A stretch of DNA of 36,773 bases from NCBI GenBank assembly GCA_900548545.1, contig URKX01000025.1, forward strand, positions 1-36,773, read 5' to 3'. The position numbers were made by a program, and so were the translations under genes. This document shows positions 24,030 through 32,436 of the stretch, piece by piece. Every line of letters begins with the position of its first letter. Positions within the stretch are counted from its first letter, which is position 1. The notes beneath the pieces were generated by a model. The model was not told the origin of the DNA and made no database searches. It saw only the letters and a program-made list of their open reading frames with translations. The stretch comes from an uncultured Oscillospiraceae bacterium. GTDB lineage: Bacteria > Bacillota > Clostridia > Oscillospirales > Acutalibacteraceae.

Positions 24030-25286
24030 TCAATAATCCGCCTGTACTGGGAGCCCTGTCAAATACCGGCGCACCATATCCAGAGCCTGGCTGGCGGCAC
24101 AGTGGCGGTGCCATTCCCGGCTTTTTGTGCGCCCCAAGGGGGAACGTTTGGTCACCCAAGTGTGCTCCCCGTCGGAGAGGGCAATGTAAATCAGTCCCAC
24201 GGGCTTTTGGGCCGTCCCGCCATCGGGGCCGGCGATACCGGTGATGCCCACCCCCAGGTCGCTGCCGGAGCGCCGCACCATGCCTTCGGCCATTTCCCGG
24301 GCTGTTTCCGGGCTGACGGCCCCATACCGCTCCAAGGTTTCCCTGGAAACGGACAGCAGATCCTCTTTGGCCTGGTTGGCGTAGGTGACACAGCCCATAT
24401 CAAACACGCTGGAAGAGCCGGGCACATCGGTGATGCGCTTAGAGAGGAGCCCGCCCGTACAGGACTCGGCGCAGGCCAGCTTTTTCCCCTGTTCCTTCAG
24501 CAGGGAAACCACCAGCTCTTCCAGGGTTTCCACGTCCACACTGTAGACAAAGTCCCCCACCCGGCGCTTGATCTCCTCAATGAGGGGCTGGCACATGGCA
24601 TCGGCCTCTTCCGGGGTGTGGGCTTTGGCAGTGACCCGCATATAGCACTCCCCCTCTTTGGCGTAGGGCGCCAGAGTGGGATTCTCCCCGTCCATCAGAT
24701 CATCCAGCATCTGGGCCACAGGGGCCTCCCCCCGGCCGTAAATATGCACGTTGTGGGACACGATCACATATTCTTGCTCCTTCTTCAAGAAGGGCACCAC
24801 GTAGTTCTTCAGCATGGGGGCCAGCTCGGAAGGCGGCCCGGGCAGCATGATGATGGTGCAGCCGCTCTCTGTCTGGAAAGCACACCCGGGAGCCGTGCCG
24901 TTGTCGTTTTGGAACACGGTACAGCCTTCGGGCAGCCAGGCCTGCTTCTCCTGGTTGGAGCTGACCTTTTTCTCGCCGAAGTAGGTGAGGAGCCGGTCCA
25001 GGCTTGGCTGGTGCAGCACCAGTTTCTTCCCGGCACAGGCCGCGGTGGTTTCCTTGGTCAGGTCGTCTGTGGTGGGCCCCAGGCCCCCGGTCATGATCAG
25101 CAGGCCGCTGCGGGAGATGGCCGTATTCACCGCATGTTTCAGGCGGTCCACGTTGTCGCCTACCACAGCGGAATACAGCAAGTTGATCCCCAACCCCGAA
25201 AGCTCCTGGGCCACAATGGCGGTGTCTAAATTCACCACCTGGCCCAAAAGCAGTTCGGTGCCCACGGAAATAATTTCAGCGTTCAT
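24030..25286 (-). CDS. cinA: Competence/damage-inducible protein CinA
   Basis: 418 residues with two domains. The N-terminal MoCF/MoeA-like domain (MNAEIISVGTELLLGQVVN, LIMTGGLGPTTDDLTKE, LPGPPSEL) is linked to ADP-ribose pyrophosphatase activity. The C-terminal CinA domain (ACAESCTGGLLSKRITDVPG, GVGITGIAGPDGG) is the nicotinamide-mononucleotide deamidase PncC of the NAD salvage cycle. The link to NAD is notable because NAD synthetase is encoded 5 kb upstream on the same strand. The ATG 25286 follows AGGAG at eight bases. It starts 11 bp after the RNHCP gene, so both are one transcript, ended by the terminator at 23963-24002. Confidence 0.95.
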   Translation of the reverse strand: MNAEIISVGTELLLGQVVNLDTAIVAQELSGLGINLLYSAVVGDNVDRLKHAVNTAISRSGLLIMTGGLGPTTDDLTKETTAACAGKKLVLHQPSLDRLLTYFGEKKVSSNQEKQAWLPEGCTVFQNDNGTAPGCAFQTESGCTIIMLPGPPSELAPMLKNYVVPFLKKEQEYVIVSHNVHIYGRGEAPVAQMLDDLMDGENPTLAPYAKEGECYMRVTAKAHTPEEADAMCQPLIEEIKRRVGDFVYSVDVETLEELVVSLLKEQGKKLACAESCTGGLLSKRITDVPGSSSVFDMGCVTYANQAKEDLLSVSRETLERYGAVSPETAREMAEGMVRRSGSDLGVGITGIAGPDGGTAQKPVGLIYIALSDGEHTWVTKRSPLGRTKSREWHRHCAASQALDMVRRYLTGLPVQADY

Positions 25287-25297
25287 AGCGTTTTCTC

Positions 25298-25747
25298 CTA
25301 TTCGTCATTCTCCGGTTTCTTCCGGAGGAACTCTCCTTGCCCACCCATACGGTCTGTCATCTCCTGGAGGTATTCCAGCGGAAAGGGTGGTTGACACAAG
25401 GGCCTCATTGCAATGCTCATCAGTTTCATGGGGTTGTCATCCGCTGCCACCCGGTTAGAGGACAATGCCCCGCACCGCCGGCACCGGTGGATGATGGCCC
25501 ACTCGCCGTTTTTTCGCACCCAAACTGCCACAGGGTCCATCACGCCGCCGCAGCCGGATTCCCGGTCGCCGGGTTCAATATCCACATGGAGGCTTGTTAG
25601 ACAATTGGGGCAGTGGTTGCGATGGTCGCTCCCCGCACCGCCCGGGGTCACCGGACGGCCGCAGGCTTTACAGGTAAATGTCTCGTTACAAGGATGGTGT
25701 TTGTAATAGCCTTTTTCGTATAATTTTCTCTTATTTTCTCGATTCAC
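25298..25747 (-). CDS. RNHCP-domain zinc-ribbon protein
   Basis: A 149-residue cytoplasmic protein with the RNHCP motif itself (GSDHRNHCPNCLTSLHVD). There are three Cys pairs that look like a zinc ribbon: CKACG, CPNC and CRRCG, plus GCGGVMDP. The family (PF12647, from memory) is uncharacterised; RNA binding or a translation-related role is only a guess. The start is GTG 25747, with a perfect AGGAGGT eight bases upstream. That ribosome site sits in the 3' arm of a hairpin, so expression may be controlled at initiation. It is followed 11 bp later by cinA. Confidence 0.88.
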   Translation of the reverse strand: MNRENKRKLYEKGYYKHHPCNETFTCKACGRPVTPGGAGSDHRNHCPNCLTSLHVDIEPGDRESGCGGVMDPVAVWVRKNGEWAIIHRCRRCGALSSNRVAADDNPMKLMSIAMRPLCQPPFPLEYLQEMTDRMGGQGEFLRKKPENDE

Positions 25748-25754
25748 TTCGTAG

Positions 25755-25788
25755 ACCTCCTAAAAAGATGGGTTCATCTTCTGGGAGG
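25755..25788 (-). promoter_or_regulatory. Hairpin covering the ribosome site of the RNHCP gene
   Basis: In the minus-strand transcript CCTCC pairs with the GGAGG of the ribosome site, and inside this AAGATG pairs with CATCTT around an AACC loop. The inner stem is followed by TTT. A second GC-rich stem (GGCTG...CAGCC with CCGG arms inside) lies upstream. The rest of the 153-bp gap to the nucleotidyltransferase gene (25748-25900) contains only a poor promoter candidate (TTGGAT, 15 bp, TAAAAT). Confidence 0.5.
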
Positions 25789-25900
25789 CATCGGCTGTGC
25801 GCCGCCGGCCTCCCGGTCAGCCCACAGTCGCCTTATTCTTCTTCAAACAGCATTCTCCTTCTTATTTTATAGAAACAGACAGATATCCAAATTTCCAGCA

Positions 25901-26962
25901 TCACAGGCAAGCGGATTCGAACTCCTCAAATGTAGCGAACCGCTTGATATGGCCGCCGCATACCTCGATCCGCCCTGCCAGATCCCTCTCCACAGCATCC
26001 GCCGCCCTCACCAAAGGCCCTAAATCGTCGCAGCAATAGGCATCCAGCACTGAAAAAAAGGGGAGTTCATACTCCGCCGTCAGCGATTCCAGCTCTTCCT
26101 GCAAGCAGGCGCCCGTCAAAAACGCGAGGATCCAATTCCCGTCATCTCTACAAACCCGCAGCTTTTGGAACGTAGAGCAGAGCTCCTCATACCAAGGCGC
26201 CAATTCCCCCAGCTTTTTGTTTTTCTTCCCACTGGGCGGGGCCGGTGGAACCGGTACAGGCTGCCAATCCGCCCCCAACCAGGCTCCCAAAGATCTCAGC
26301 AAGCTTTTACAGGCCGCTTCCATCTGGGCCGCTGTTTCGGAACGGATGACCGCCAGATAGGCTTCTAAAAAGTTCGGAGGCTTTTTTTGCAGCTCTTGAA
26401 GCTCCTCAAACTGGCGCTTTAGGCCAAAGTGAAAATACGCGCCGTTCTCCAGCGCGACGGATTCGGCAGCCAACATCAACAGCCGGCCGGCATAAGCCCG
26501 CCTAACTGCCAAATTTCCCAGACCCAGCCGGCTGTACGCCTCCACCGCCTTCTGGAACCGTTCCAGGCTTCTGGTATGACAGAGCTTCTCATCCGCCAAA
26601 CAGCGGGACAGTTCCCCTTGCAGCGCGTGAAAACGCTCCAAGTCCTGGGGAGAATCGGCATACAGCAGCGTAACATCACCGATCAGGGGAGTCAAGGGCT
26701 CTTGCAATCGGGCGATCCCTTGGGCACGCTCCCAGGAGATTGGGAACAGGTCGTACCCCACTCCCGCCAAGATAAAATCCGCGCCAAACTCCTCGCCCCT
26801 GGGTCCCTTGGGGATAAAATAGCAATCCACGTCGGACCAGGGATTGGATGTGCCGTTAAAGTGAGAGCCGTAGGCTGCCACCAAAGCGATGTCTCCGGAA
26901 AATCTGTTCGCAGCCCGCCGCTGGATCCAGCCCACCAGCCGGTCATTGTACTCTTTTCGCAT
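25901..26962 (-). CDS. Nucleotidyltransferase-fold protein of unknown target
   Basis: 353 residues. The N-terminal domain has the pol-beta-type catalytic signature: YGSHFNGTSNPWSDVDCYFI, with Gly-Ser, then the Asp-x-Asp pair, and a likely third Asp in GVGYDLFPIS. The rest is helical (about residues 110-240), followed by a Lys-rich linker (PPSGKKNKKLG) and a C-terminal helical region. The architecture recalls kanamycin-type or MNT-like nucleotidyltransferases with a helical substrate domain, but I recognise no specific family and no HEPN partner is next to it. The ATG 26962 follows GGGGAAG. It lies 28 bp after thiI on the same strand, apparently as the last gene of the nadE-thiI operon. Confidence 0.75.
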   Translation of the reverse strand: MRKEYNDRLVGWIQRRAANRFSGDIALVAAYGSHFNGTSNPWSDVDCYFIPKGPRGEEFGADFILAGVGYDLFPISWERAQGIARLQEPLTPLIGDVTLLYADSPQDLERFHALQGELSRCLADEKLCHTRSLERFQKAVEAYSRLGLGNLAVRRAYAGRLLMLAAESVALENGAYFHFGLKRQFEELQELQKKPPNFLEAYLAVIRSETAAQMEAACKSLLRSLGAWLGADWQPVPVPPAPPSGKKNKKLGELAPWYEELCSTFQKLRVCRDDGNWILAFLTGACLQEELESLTAEYELPFFSVLDAYCCDDLGPLVRAADAVERDLAGRIEVCGGHIKRFATFEEFESACL

Positions 26963-26990
26963 AGGCTCTTCCCCACTTTCCACAGCAGGC

Positions 26991-28166
26991 TCAGGGCATG
27001 ACCCACTCGGTTTCCAGATTCGCCAAACTCTCCTCCAACAGGGCAGGGCCGTCGATGGCCTGCTCGCCGCTCTCTACAAAGTGGAGGATGGGCTTTGTCC
27101 GGGGATGCTTGGGGGTGAAGATGGTACAGCAGTCCTCATAAGGCTCGATGGAAATGTCGTACGTGTCGATTTGATAGCACACTTTCACGATCTCTGACTT
27201 ATCCCAGCCGATCAGCGGCCGGAACACCGGCATGGTGGCCACAGCGTCGGTGCAGGCGATGGCCTGGATGGTCTGGCTGGCCACCTGGCCCAAGCTCTCC
27301 CCGGTGATCAGGGCAGAGCAGCCCTCATCCCGGGCCACCCGCTCCGCCGCCCGGAGCATGAACCGCCGCAAGATCACCGTGGAAAGCTCCTCAGGGCACT
27401 TGTCCCGGATCTCTTCCTGCAGGTGGGTGAAGTTCACAGTGATAAACTTGATACGCCCGGCATACTGGGCCACTTTTTGCAGCAGCCGCTTCACCTTTTC
27501 CCTGGCCAGCTCGCTGGTATAAGGGGGGCTGGCAAAGTGGATGGCGGTCAGCTCCACGCCGCGCTTGGCCATCATCCAGGCGGCCACCGGGCTGTCCAGA
27601 CCGCCGCTGATGAGGATGGCCGCCTTGCCTCCGGTGCCCACGGGAATGCCCCCCGCGCCAGGCTTGGTGTCCCCGTGGACAAAGGCGTACTGTTCCCGCA
27701 CCTCCACCCGGACAGTCAGCTCCGGATGATGGACGTCCACCCGCAAATGGGGGAACTGCTCCAGCAGATAGCCACCCACCTGGGCGGAAACCTCCGGGGA
27801 CTTGTAGGGGAACTGCTTGTCGCTGCGTTTGCACTCCACTTTAAAGGTGGAGATCTCTTCCAGCTGGTCTGCCAAATACCCGGCCGCCCGCTCACAGATC
27901 TTTTGCAGGTCTTTCCCGGCCACGCCCGCCCGGGCATAGCCCACCACGCCGAACACCTTGGAAACCCGGTCTTCGGCCAGGTCCATGTCGGCGCTGTCGT
28001 CCTTGGGCACCACATACACCGTGGACTGGCGGGACGTGACAGAGAACTCCCCCGCGCTTTGCAGCCTGCGGCGGATATTTTTGAGGAGCACGTCCTCGAA
28101 GGCCCGGCGGTTCAGGCCCTTTAAGGCGATTTCGCCCAGTTTTAAAAGGAATACTTCTTGTGGCAT
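26991..28166 (-). CDS. thiI: tRNA 4-thiouridine synthase ThiI
   Basis: Adenylates U8 of tRNA and inserts sulfur supplied as a persulfide, giving 4-thiouridine; it can also feed sulfur to the thiamine thiazole. The 391 residues comprise an N-terminal ferredoxin-like domain (LLKLGEIALKGLNRRAFE), the THUMP domain (about 60-165) and the PP-loop ATPase with ILISGGLDSPVAAWMMAKRG. There is no C-terminal rhodanese domain: it ends soon after EDCCTIFTPKHP. This is the short Firmicutes form that takes sulfur from a dedicated desulfurase, and such a gene lies directly upstream. The ATG 28166 follows GGAG; the 24 in-frame residues before it have no ribosome site. Confidence 0.96.
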   Translation of the reverse strand: MPQEVFLLKLGEIALKGLNRRAFEDVLLKNIRRRLQSAGEFSVTSRQSTVYVVPKDDSADMDLAEDRVSKVFGVVGYARAGVAGKDLQKICERAAGYLADQLEEISTFKVECKRSDKQFPYKSPEVSAQVGGYLLEQFPHLRVDVHHPELTVRVEVREQYAFVHGDTKPGAGGIPVGTGGKAAILISGGLDSPVAAWMMAKRGVELTAIHFASPPYTSELAREKVKRLLQKVAQYAGRIKFITVNFTHLQEEIRDKCPEELSTVILRRFMLRAAERVARDEGCSALITGESLGQVASQTIQAIACTDAVATMPVFRPLIGWDKSEIVKVCYQIDTYDISIEPYEDCCTIFTPKHPRTKPILHFVESGEQAIDGPALLEESLANLETEWVMP

Positions 28167-28255
28167 ACTACACTCCAACTCTATAAAATCATGGCCGGCA
28201 GCCCGCTGGACCTGGTTTGCCGGCATTTTCGTTTCCATACTTTTACTAGCTGCTA

Positions 28256-29389
28256 CTAGCTGCGGGCCAAGGTTTCCAGCCCCAGCTTCAAGCCCTCCAC
28301 CAGGGCCTCCACGTCTTCCTGGGTGGAAAACCGGGAAAAGCTCACCCGCAGGGCGCTGGTCACCTGATCCGGCGGCAGGCCCATGGCCTCCAGCACGTGG
28401 CTGGGCTTGGCCCTCCCACAGGCGGACCCGGAACTGACATACACCTCCCGCTGGGCCAGGAAGTGGAGCATGGTTTCTCCACGGACCCGCCCGGCGGAAA
28501 AGTTCAGCACGTAAGGCAGAGCATCCTCCGGGGAATGGATGGTCACCTCCGGGATCTCCCCCAGCTTCTGCCGCAGCAGGCGGTTCAAGGCCCCCACCTG
28601 CCCCAAGGCCTCCCCGGCAGAAGGCAGCAGCCGGACAGCCTCCCCCAAGGCACAGATCAGGGGGGGGCTCTCCGTTCCGGAACGCAGGCCCCGCTCCTGG
28701 CCGCCCCCAAACACATGGGGCAAGATCCGGGTGCCTTTTTTCACATACAGCGCGCCGATGCCCTTGGGGGCGTGGATCTTGTGGCCGCTGAGGGTGAGCA
28801 GATCCGCCCCCAGTTTTTTCACGGTGAAGGGCAGCTTGCCAAACCCTTGGACAGCGTCCACATGGAGCAGGGCCGGGGCCTTGTTCCGGCGGATGGCCCG
28901 GGCGGCCGCCTCCACCGGGAAAATGGCGCCGGTTTCGTTGTTCACCAGCATCACGCTCACCAGGATGGTGCTGCCGTCAATGGCGTCCGCCAAAGCCTGT
29001 TCTGAAAGATGGCCCTCCCCGTCGGGCTTCAGGTACACCACCTGGAAGCCTTGGCGTTCCAGCTCGTGGCAGGTGTTGAGGATGGAATCGTGCTCCGCCG
29101 CGGTGGTGACGATCTTGTTCCCCAGGCGCTTCCGGGCCTGGGCCGCCCCAAACATGGCCAGGTTGTTGGCCTCAGTGCCGCCGCTGGTGAAAAACACCTC
29201 TTCCGGCTGGGCGCCCAGCCGCTGGGCCAACAAGGCCCGGGCCTCTTCCACCTGCTGCCTTGCCCGGAACCCCCGGGTGTGCAGGGACGAGGGGTTGCCA
29301 TACTCTTCCACCATCAGCTCCAGGGCCCGCTCCGCCACGGGGCGGAGCACCTGGGTGGTGGCGCTGTTATCCAGATAATGTTCGCTCAT
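28256..29389 (-). CDS. Cysteine desulfurase (IscS/NifS family, NifZ-like ThiI partner)
   Basis: A PLP enzyme that takes sulfur from cysteine as a protein persulfide. The 377 residues show YLDNSATTQ, TSGGTEANNLA, TTAAEHDSILN, VNNETGAIFPV, the PLP Lys in LSGHKIHAPKG (about 202) and the catalytic Cys in SSGSACGRAKPSHVL (about 323). Its place directly before a rhodanese-less thiI matches the B. subtilis nifZ-thiI pair, so its job is probably tRNA thiolation and not general Fe-S assembly; no iscU-like scaffold is adjacent. The ATG 29389 follows GAAGGA. The stop TAG lies in a tandem TACTAGCTGC duplication (28244-28263). Confidence 0.95.
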   Translation of the reverse strand: MSEHYLDNSATTQVLRPVAERALELMVEEYGNPSSLHTRGFRARQQVEEARALLAQRLGAQPEEVFFTSGGTEANNLAMFGAAQARKRLGNKIVTTAAEHDSILNTCHELERQGFQVVYLKPDGEGHLSEQALADAIDGSTILVSVMLVNNETGAIFPVEAAARAIRRNKAPALLHVDAVQGFGKLPFTVKKLGADLLTLSGHKIHAPKGIGALYVKKGTRILPHVFGGGQERGLRSGTESPPLICALGEAVRLLPSAGEALGQVGALNRLLRQKLGEIPEVTIHSPEDALPYVLNFSAGRVRGETMLHFLAQREVYVSSGSACGRAKPSHVLEAMGLPPDQVTSALRVSFSRFSTQEDVEALVEGLKLGLETLARS

Positions 29390-29402
29390 GCTGTTCCTTC
29401 TC

Positions 29403-30419
29403 TCAGGCCGTGGGCAGTTTGCGGTAACCGGTGGAAAAATCCACCTGGTTGCGCAAAGGCTCCCCGGCGTAAAAATGCTTCAGGTTCTCCACCAAAATCC
29501 CCACCAATCTGTCGTGGGTGGCCTTCAAGTGGTAAAACCCGGAAATATGGGGCGTCACCACGGCGGTGGGGATCTGCCACAGCCGGTGGGTGGGAGGCAG
29601 GGGTTCCGGGTCGGTGACGTCTACCCCGGCCCCGGCCAAATGGCCGCTTTCCAGGGCGTCGCACAGTGCCTCGGTGTCCACAATGGTCCCCCGCCCCACG
29701 TTTAAGAGCACGGCCCCCTCTTTCATCCTGGCCAGGCGCTCCCGATTCAGCAGGCCATGGGTGGCTTCCGTTCCCGGCAGGGTGACGGCCACCACGTCCG
29801 CTTGCGGCAGCAGGCCATCCAAGTCTTCCAGCAGGTGGACTTCATCGGCATAGTCGGGTTTGGGGCGCTGGCTGCGCCGCACACCGATCACCTTGGCCCC
29901 CAGGGCCTTGCACCGGCTTCCGAATTCCCCGCCGATGTCCCCCATACCCAGCACCAGCACCGTGGCGCCGTATACCGACCGCACCGCACCCAGGGAGTCC
30001 CAACGGCCCTCCTTTTGGGCATCCCGGTACAGCTCCAGCTTTTTGAACAGGGACAGCAGCACCCCCAGCATATATTCGGAGATGGCTAGCCCGTAAGCCC
30101 CGGTGGCGTTGGTCAGCTGGGTGTCAGGGCCCAATACTCCGGGTTTGATATAGTCCTCCACCCCGGCGCTGTTGGTTTGCAGCCACAGCAGGTCTTTGGC
30201 ACCAGCCAGCATTTTCGGCGGCACGTTCCCCAAAATCACCTGGGCCCAAGCCACGTCCTCTTCTTGTAAAGCAGGACACTTTACAGCGTTCTCCCGGGAG
30301 GTATAGATCAGCCGGTCAGACCCCCGGAACCGGAATTCCCACCCAGGGGCAGCCTTTTGCAGCGTTTTTACGTGATTTTCCTCCACTGGCAACGTCACCA
30401 GCACACGTTTTGTGTCCAT
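29403..30419 (-). CDS. D-2-hydroxyacid dehydrogenase, NAD(P)-dependent
   Basis: Interconverts a 2-oxo acid and a D-2-hydroxy acid. The 338 residues have a substrate domain split around a Rossmann fold with VLVLGMGDIGGEFG. The catalytic set is Arg in NVGRGTIVD, Glu in DPEPLP and His in TPHISG. The adenine-side sequence VIGVRRSQRP has Arg where NAD enzymes often have Asp, which may favour NADP (inference). It belongs to the glyoxylate/hydroxypyruvate-reductase-like group; substrate not decidable. The start ATG 30419 follows AGAGGAG. It lies 23 bp after nadE and 13 bp before the desulfurase, so it is inside the operon. Confidence 0.92.
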   Translation of the reverse strand: MDTKRVLVTLPVEENHVKTLQKAAPGWEFRFRGSDRLIYTSRENAVKCPALQEEDVAWAQVILGNVPPKMLAGAKDLLWLQTNSAGVEDYIKPGVLGPDTQLTNATGAYGLAISEYMLGVLLSLFKKLELYRDAQKEGRWDSLGAVRSVYGATVLVLGMGDIGGEFGSRCKALGAKVIGVRRSQRPKPDYADEVHLLEDLDGLLPQADVVAVTLPGTEATHGLLNRERLARMKEGAVLLNVGRGTIVDTEALCDALESGHLAGAGVDVTDPEPLPPTHRLWQIPTAVVTPHISGFYHLKATHDRLVGILVENLKHFYAGEPLRNQVDFSTGYRKLPTA

Positions 30420-30442
30420 TTTAGCGCTCCTCTCTGAAAATC

Positions 30443-32356
30443 TCACAAGCTTTCCAGCTCTTTTTGCCACACCCGCCAGCTGGCGTCACTGGGCATCCGG
30501 AAGTCCCCACGGGGGGACAGGGTCACCGACCCCACCTTGGGGCCATCCGGCAAACAGGAGCGCTTGAACTGCTGGGTGAAGAACCGCCGGTAAAAGGCGC
30601 CAAGCCACTTTTTGATGGTGGCTTCGTCATACTCCCCGGCAAAGGCGCGGCAAGCCATCCGGTAAATCTTCCCCGGGGTGAAGCCGAACCGCAGCATATA
30701 GTAAAGGAAAAAGTCGTGGAGCTCGTAGGGCCCCACCAGCTCTTCGGTCTTTTGGGCGATCTCCCCGTCCTTAGGAGGCAGCAGCTCCGGGGACACCGGG
30801 GTGTCCAGCACGTCCAGCAGGGCCTCTTGCAAGGCAGGTTCGCTGTGGTCTGCCACGTAGCGCACCAGGTGCCGCACCAGGGTCTTGGGGATAGAGCTGT
30901 TCACCCCGTACATGGACATATGGTCGCCGTTATAGGTGGCCCAGCCCAGGGCCAGCTCCGACAAGTCGCCGGTACCGATGACAATGCCCCCCAGCCGGTT
31001 GGCGGTATCCATCAGCACCTGGGTGCGTTCCCGGGCTTGGGAGTTCTCATAGGTCACGTCCAGGTCGGTTTCCCTTTGGCCGATATCCAAAAAGTGCTGG
31101 CGCACCGCTTTCTCAATGGAAACCTCCCGGAAACTGACCTTCAGCTCTTCCGCAATGCGCTGGGCGTTGGACTTGGTCCGGCTGGTGGTGCCGAAGCAGG
31201 GCATGGACAGGGCATAGATGCCCTCCCGGGGCAGGCCCAGCCTGTCGAAAGCGAGGGCTGTCACCAGCAGCGCCAGGGTGGAGTCCAATCCGCCGGAAAG
31301 GCCCACCACAGCCACCTTGCCGTGGATGGCCGCAAGCCGGGAGGCCAGGCCCACGCTTTGCATGGTCAAGATCAGCTGGCAGCGGCCGGAAAGCCCCGCC
31401 GCGTCCCGGGGCACAAAGGGTGCCGGGGGAAATTCCCGCTGGGGCTGGAAGCGCTCCAAGGTGCTCTCCTCATAGCGGAAGGGGATGCGCACCACCTGGG
31501 GGTCCTGGGCGGGATGCCAACTGTTCATCCGGCGGCGCTCCTGGGAAAGGCGCTCCAAGTCAACGTCGGCGGAAACGAGGCCGGTAGTGAATAGCTGGCT
31601 CTCCGCTAGCAGCGAGCCGTTTTCCGCAATCAGGTCGTGGCCCGCAAACACCATATCCGTGGTGGACTCTCCCAAGCCGCTGTCCACATAGGCATAGGCA
31701 GCCAGCAGCCGGCCGGAGTGCTGCCGCACCAGCTCCCGGCGGTACTCCGCCTTGCCAATGGTTTCGTCGCTGCAAGAGGGGTTCAGGATCACCGTGGCCC
31801 CGTTTAAAGCCAGGCTCACGCTGGGAGGCAAGGGGCTCCAGAGGTCCTCGCAGATCTCCACGCCCACCAGCAGGTCCGGGACATTTTCGCAGCAGTACAA
31901 AAGCCCCTGGCCCAGCCAAGTCTTCTGCCCGGCAAAGGTGACCTCCATGGGCTGTGGGGCGGCGGTGAAATGCCGGGCCTCGTAGAACTCGGAGTAATTG
32001 GGGATATAGGTTTTGGCAGAAAGCCCCAGCAGACGCCCCTTGTGGAACACGGCGGCACAGTTGTACAGCGCCCCCTGCCAAGGCACCGGGACGCCCACCG
32101 CGCAGAGGATGTCCAGCCCGGCGGTATCTTCCAGCAAGGAAGCAAGGGCGCTTTCAGCCCCGGCAAGGAGGGTGCGGTCTTGAAACAGATCCCCGCAGGT
32201 GTAGGCGGTGAGGGACAACTCTGGGAAACACACAGCGCCGCAGCCCTGGCTGGCGGCCTGCTGGACCTTTTCCAAAATCTGGGCCTGGTTTTCCTCCACA
32301 TTGGCCACAGCCACCGGCGGCGTTGCGGCGGCGATGCGATAAAATCCGTCTTTCAC
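30443..32356 (-). CDS. nadE: Glutamine-dependent NAD+ synthetase
   Basis: Makes NAD from deamido-NAD using ATP and ammonia released from glutamine. The 637 residues combine an N-terminal nitrilase-type glutaminase (Glu in CFPELSLTAY, Lys in AKTYIPNYSEFYE, Cys in VGVEICEDLWSP) and a C-terminal synthetase with the PP-loop VGLSGGLDSTLALLV. GTGDLSELALGW and DHMSMYGVNSSIPKTL are further synthetase motifs. This fused form is the standard alternative to the short ammonia-dependent NadE. I place the start at GTG 32356, nine bases after AAAGGA; an in-frame TTG three codons earlier sits directly on the ribosome site. First gene of the nadE-to-nucleotidyltransferase operon. Confidence 0.96.
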   Translation of the reverse strand: MKDGFYRIAAATPPVAVANVEENQAQILEKVQQAASQGCGAVCFPELSLTAYTCGDLFQDRTLLAGAESALASLLEDTAGLDILCAVGVPVPWQGALYNCAAVFHKGRLLGLSAKTYIPNYSEFYEARHFTAAPQPMEVTFAGQKTWLGQGLLYCCENVPDLLVGVEICEDLWSPLPPSVSLALNGATVILNPSCSDETIGKAEYRRELVRQHSGRLLAAYAYVDSGLGESTTDMVFAGHDLIAENGSLLAESQLFTTGLVSADVDLERLSQERRRMNSWHPAQDPQVVRIPFRYEESTLERFQPQREFPPAPFVPRDAAGLSGRCQLILTMQSVGLASRLAAIHGKVAVVGLSGGLDSTLALLVTALAFDRLGLPREGIYALSMPCFGTTSRTKSNAQRIAEELKVSFREVSIEKAVRQHFLDIGQRETDLDVTYENSQARERTQVLMDTANRLGGIVIGTGDLSELALGWATYNGDHMSMYGVNSSIPKTLVRHLVRYVADHSEPALQEALLDVLDTPVSPELLPPKDGEIAQKTEELVGPYELHDFFLYYMLRFGFTPGKIYRMACRAFAGEYDEATIKKWLGAFYRRFFTQQFKRSCLPDGPKVGSVTLSPRGDFRMPSDASWRVWQKELESL

Positions 32357-32391
32357 AGCATTCAATCCTTTCCCATGGAATAACCATCAAA

Positions 32392-32421
32392 TCCCCAGCG
32401 CCTGTTTTCAAACGCTGGGGA
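32392..32421 (-). terminator. Weak hairpin between the VanW gene and nadE
   Basis: TCCCCAGCG and CGCTGGGGA pair around a 12-base loop. The minus-strand tail is only TTTGATGG, so termination may be partial and nadE may receive read-through. No separate nadE promoter is obvious. Confidence 0.5.
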
Positions 32422-32436
32422 CTCCATTTTTCGTTG

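Noticed and set aside
25748..25900. Tiny leader peptides in the RNHCP upstream region
   Set aside because: Two frames of 6 and 9 codons follow AAGGAG-like sites, but neither is enriched in any amino acid and they could occur by chance.
26963..26990. Gene or riboswitch between thiI and the nucleotidyltransferase
   Set aside because: The 28-bp gap only holds a ribosome site.
32392..32421. Attenuator or riboswitch for nadE
   Set aside because: Only one hairpin with a poor T-tail, and no niacin-repressor or NAD-riboswitch-like pattern that I can recognise.
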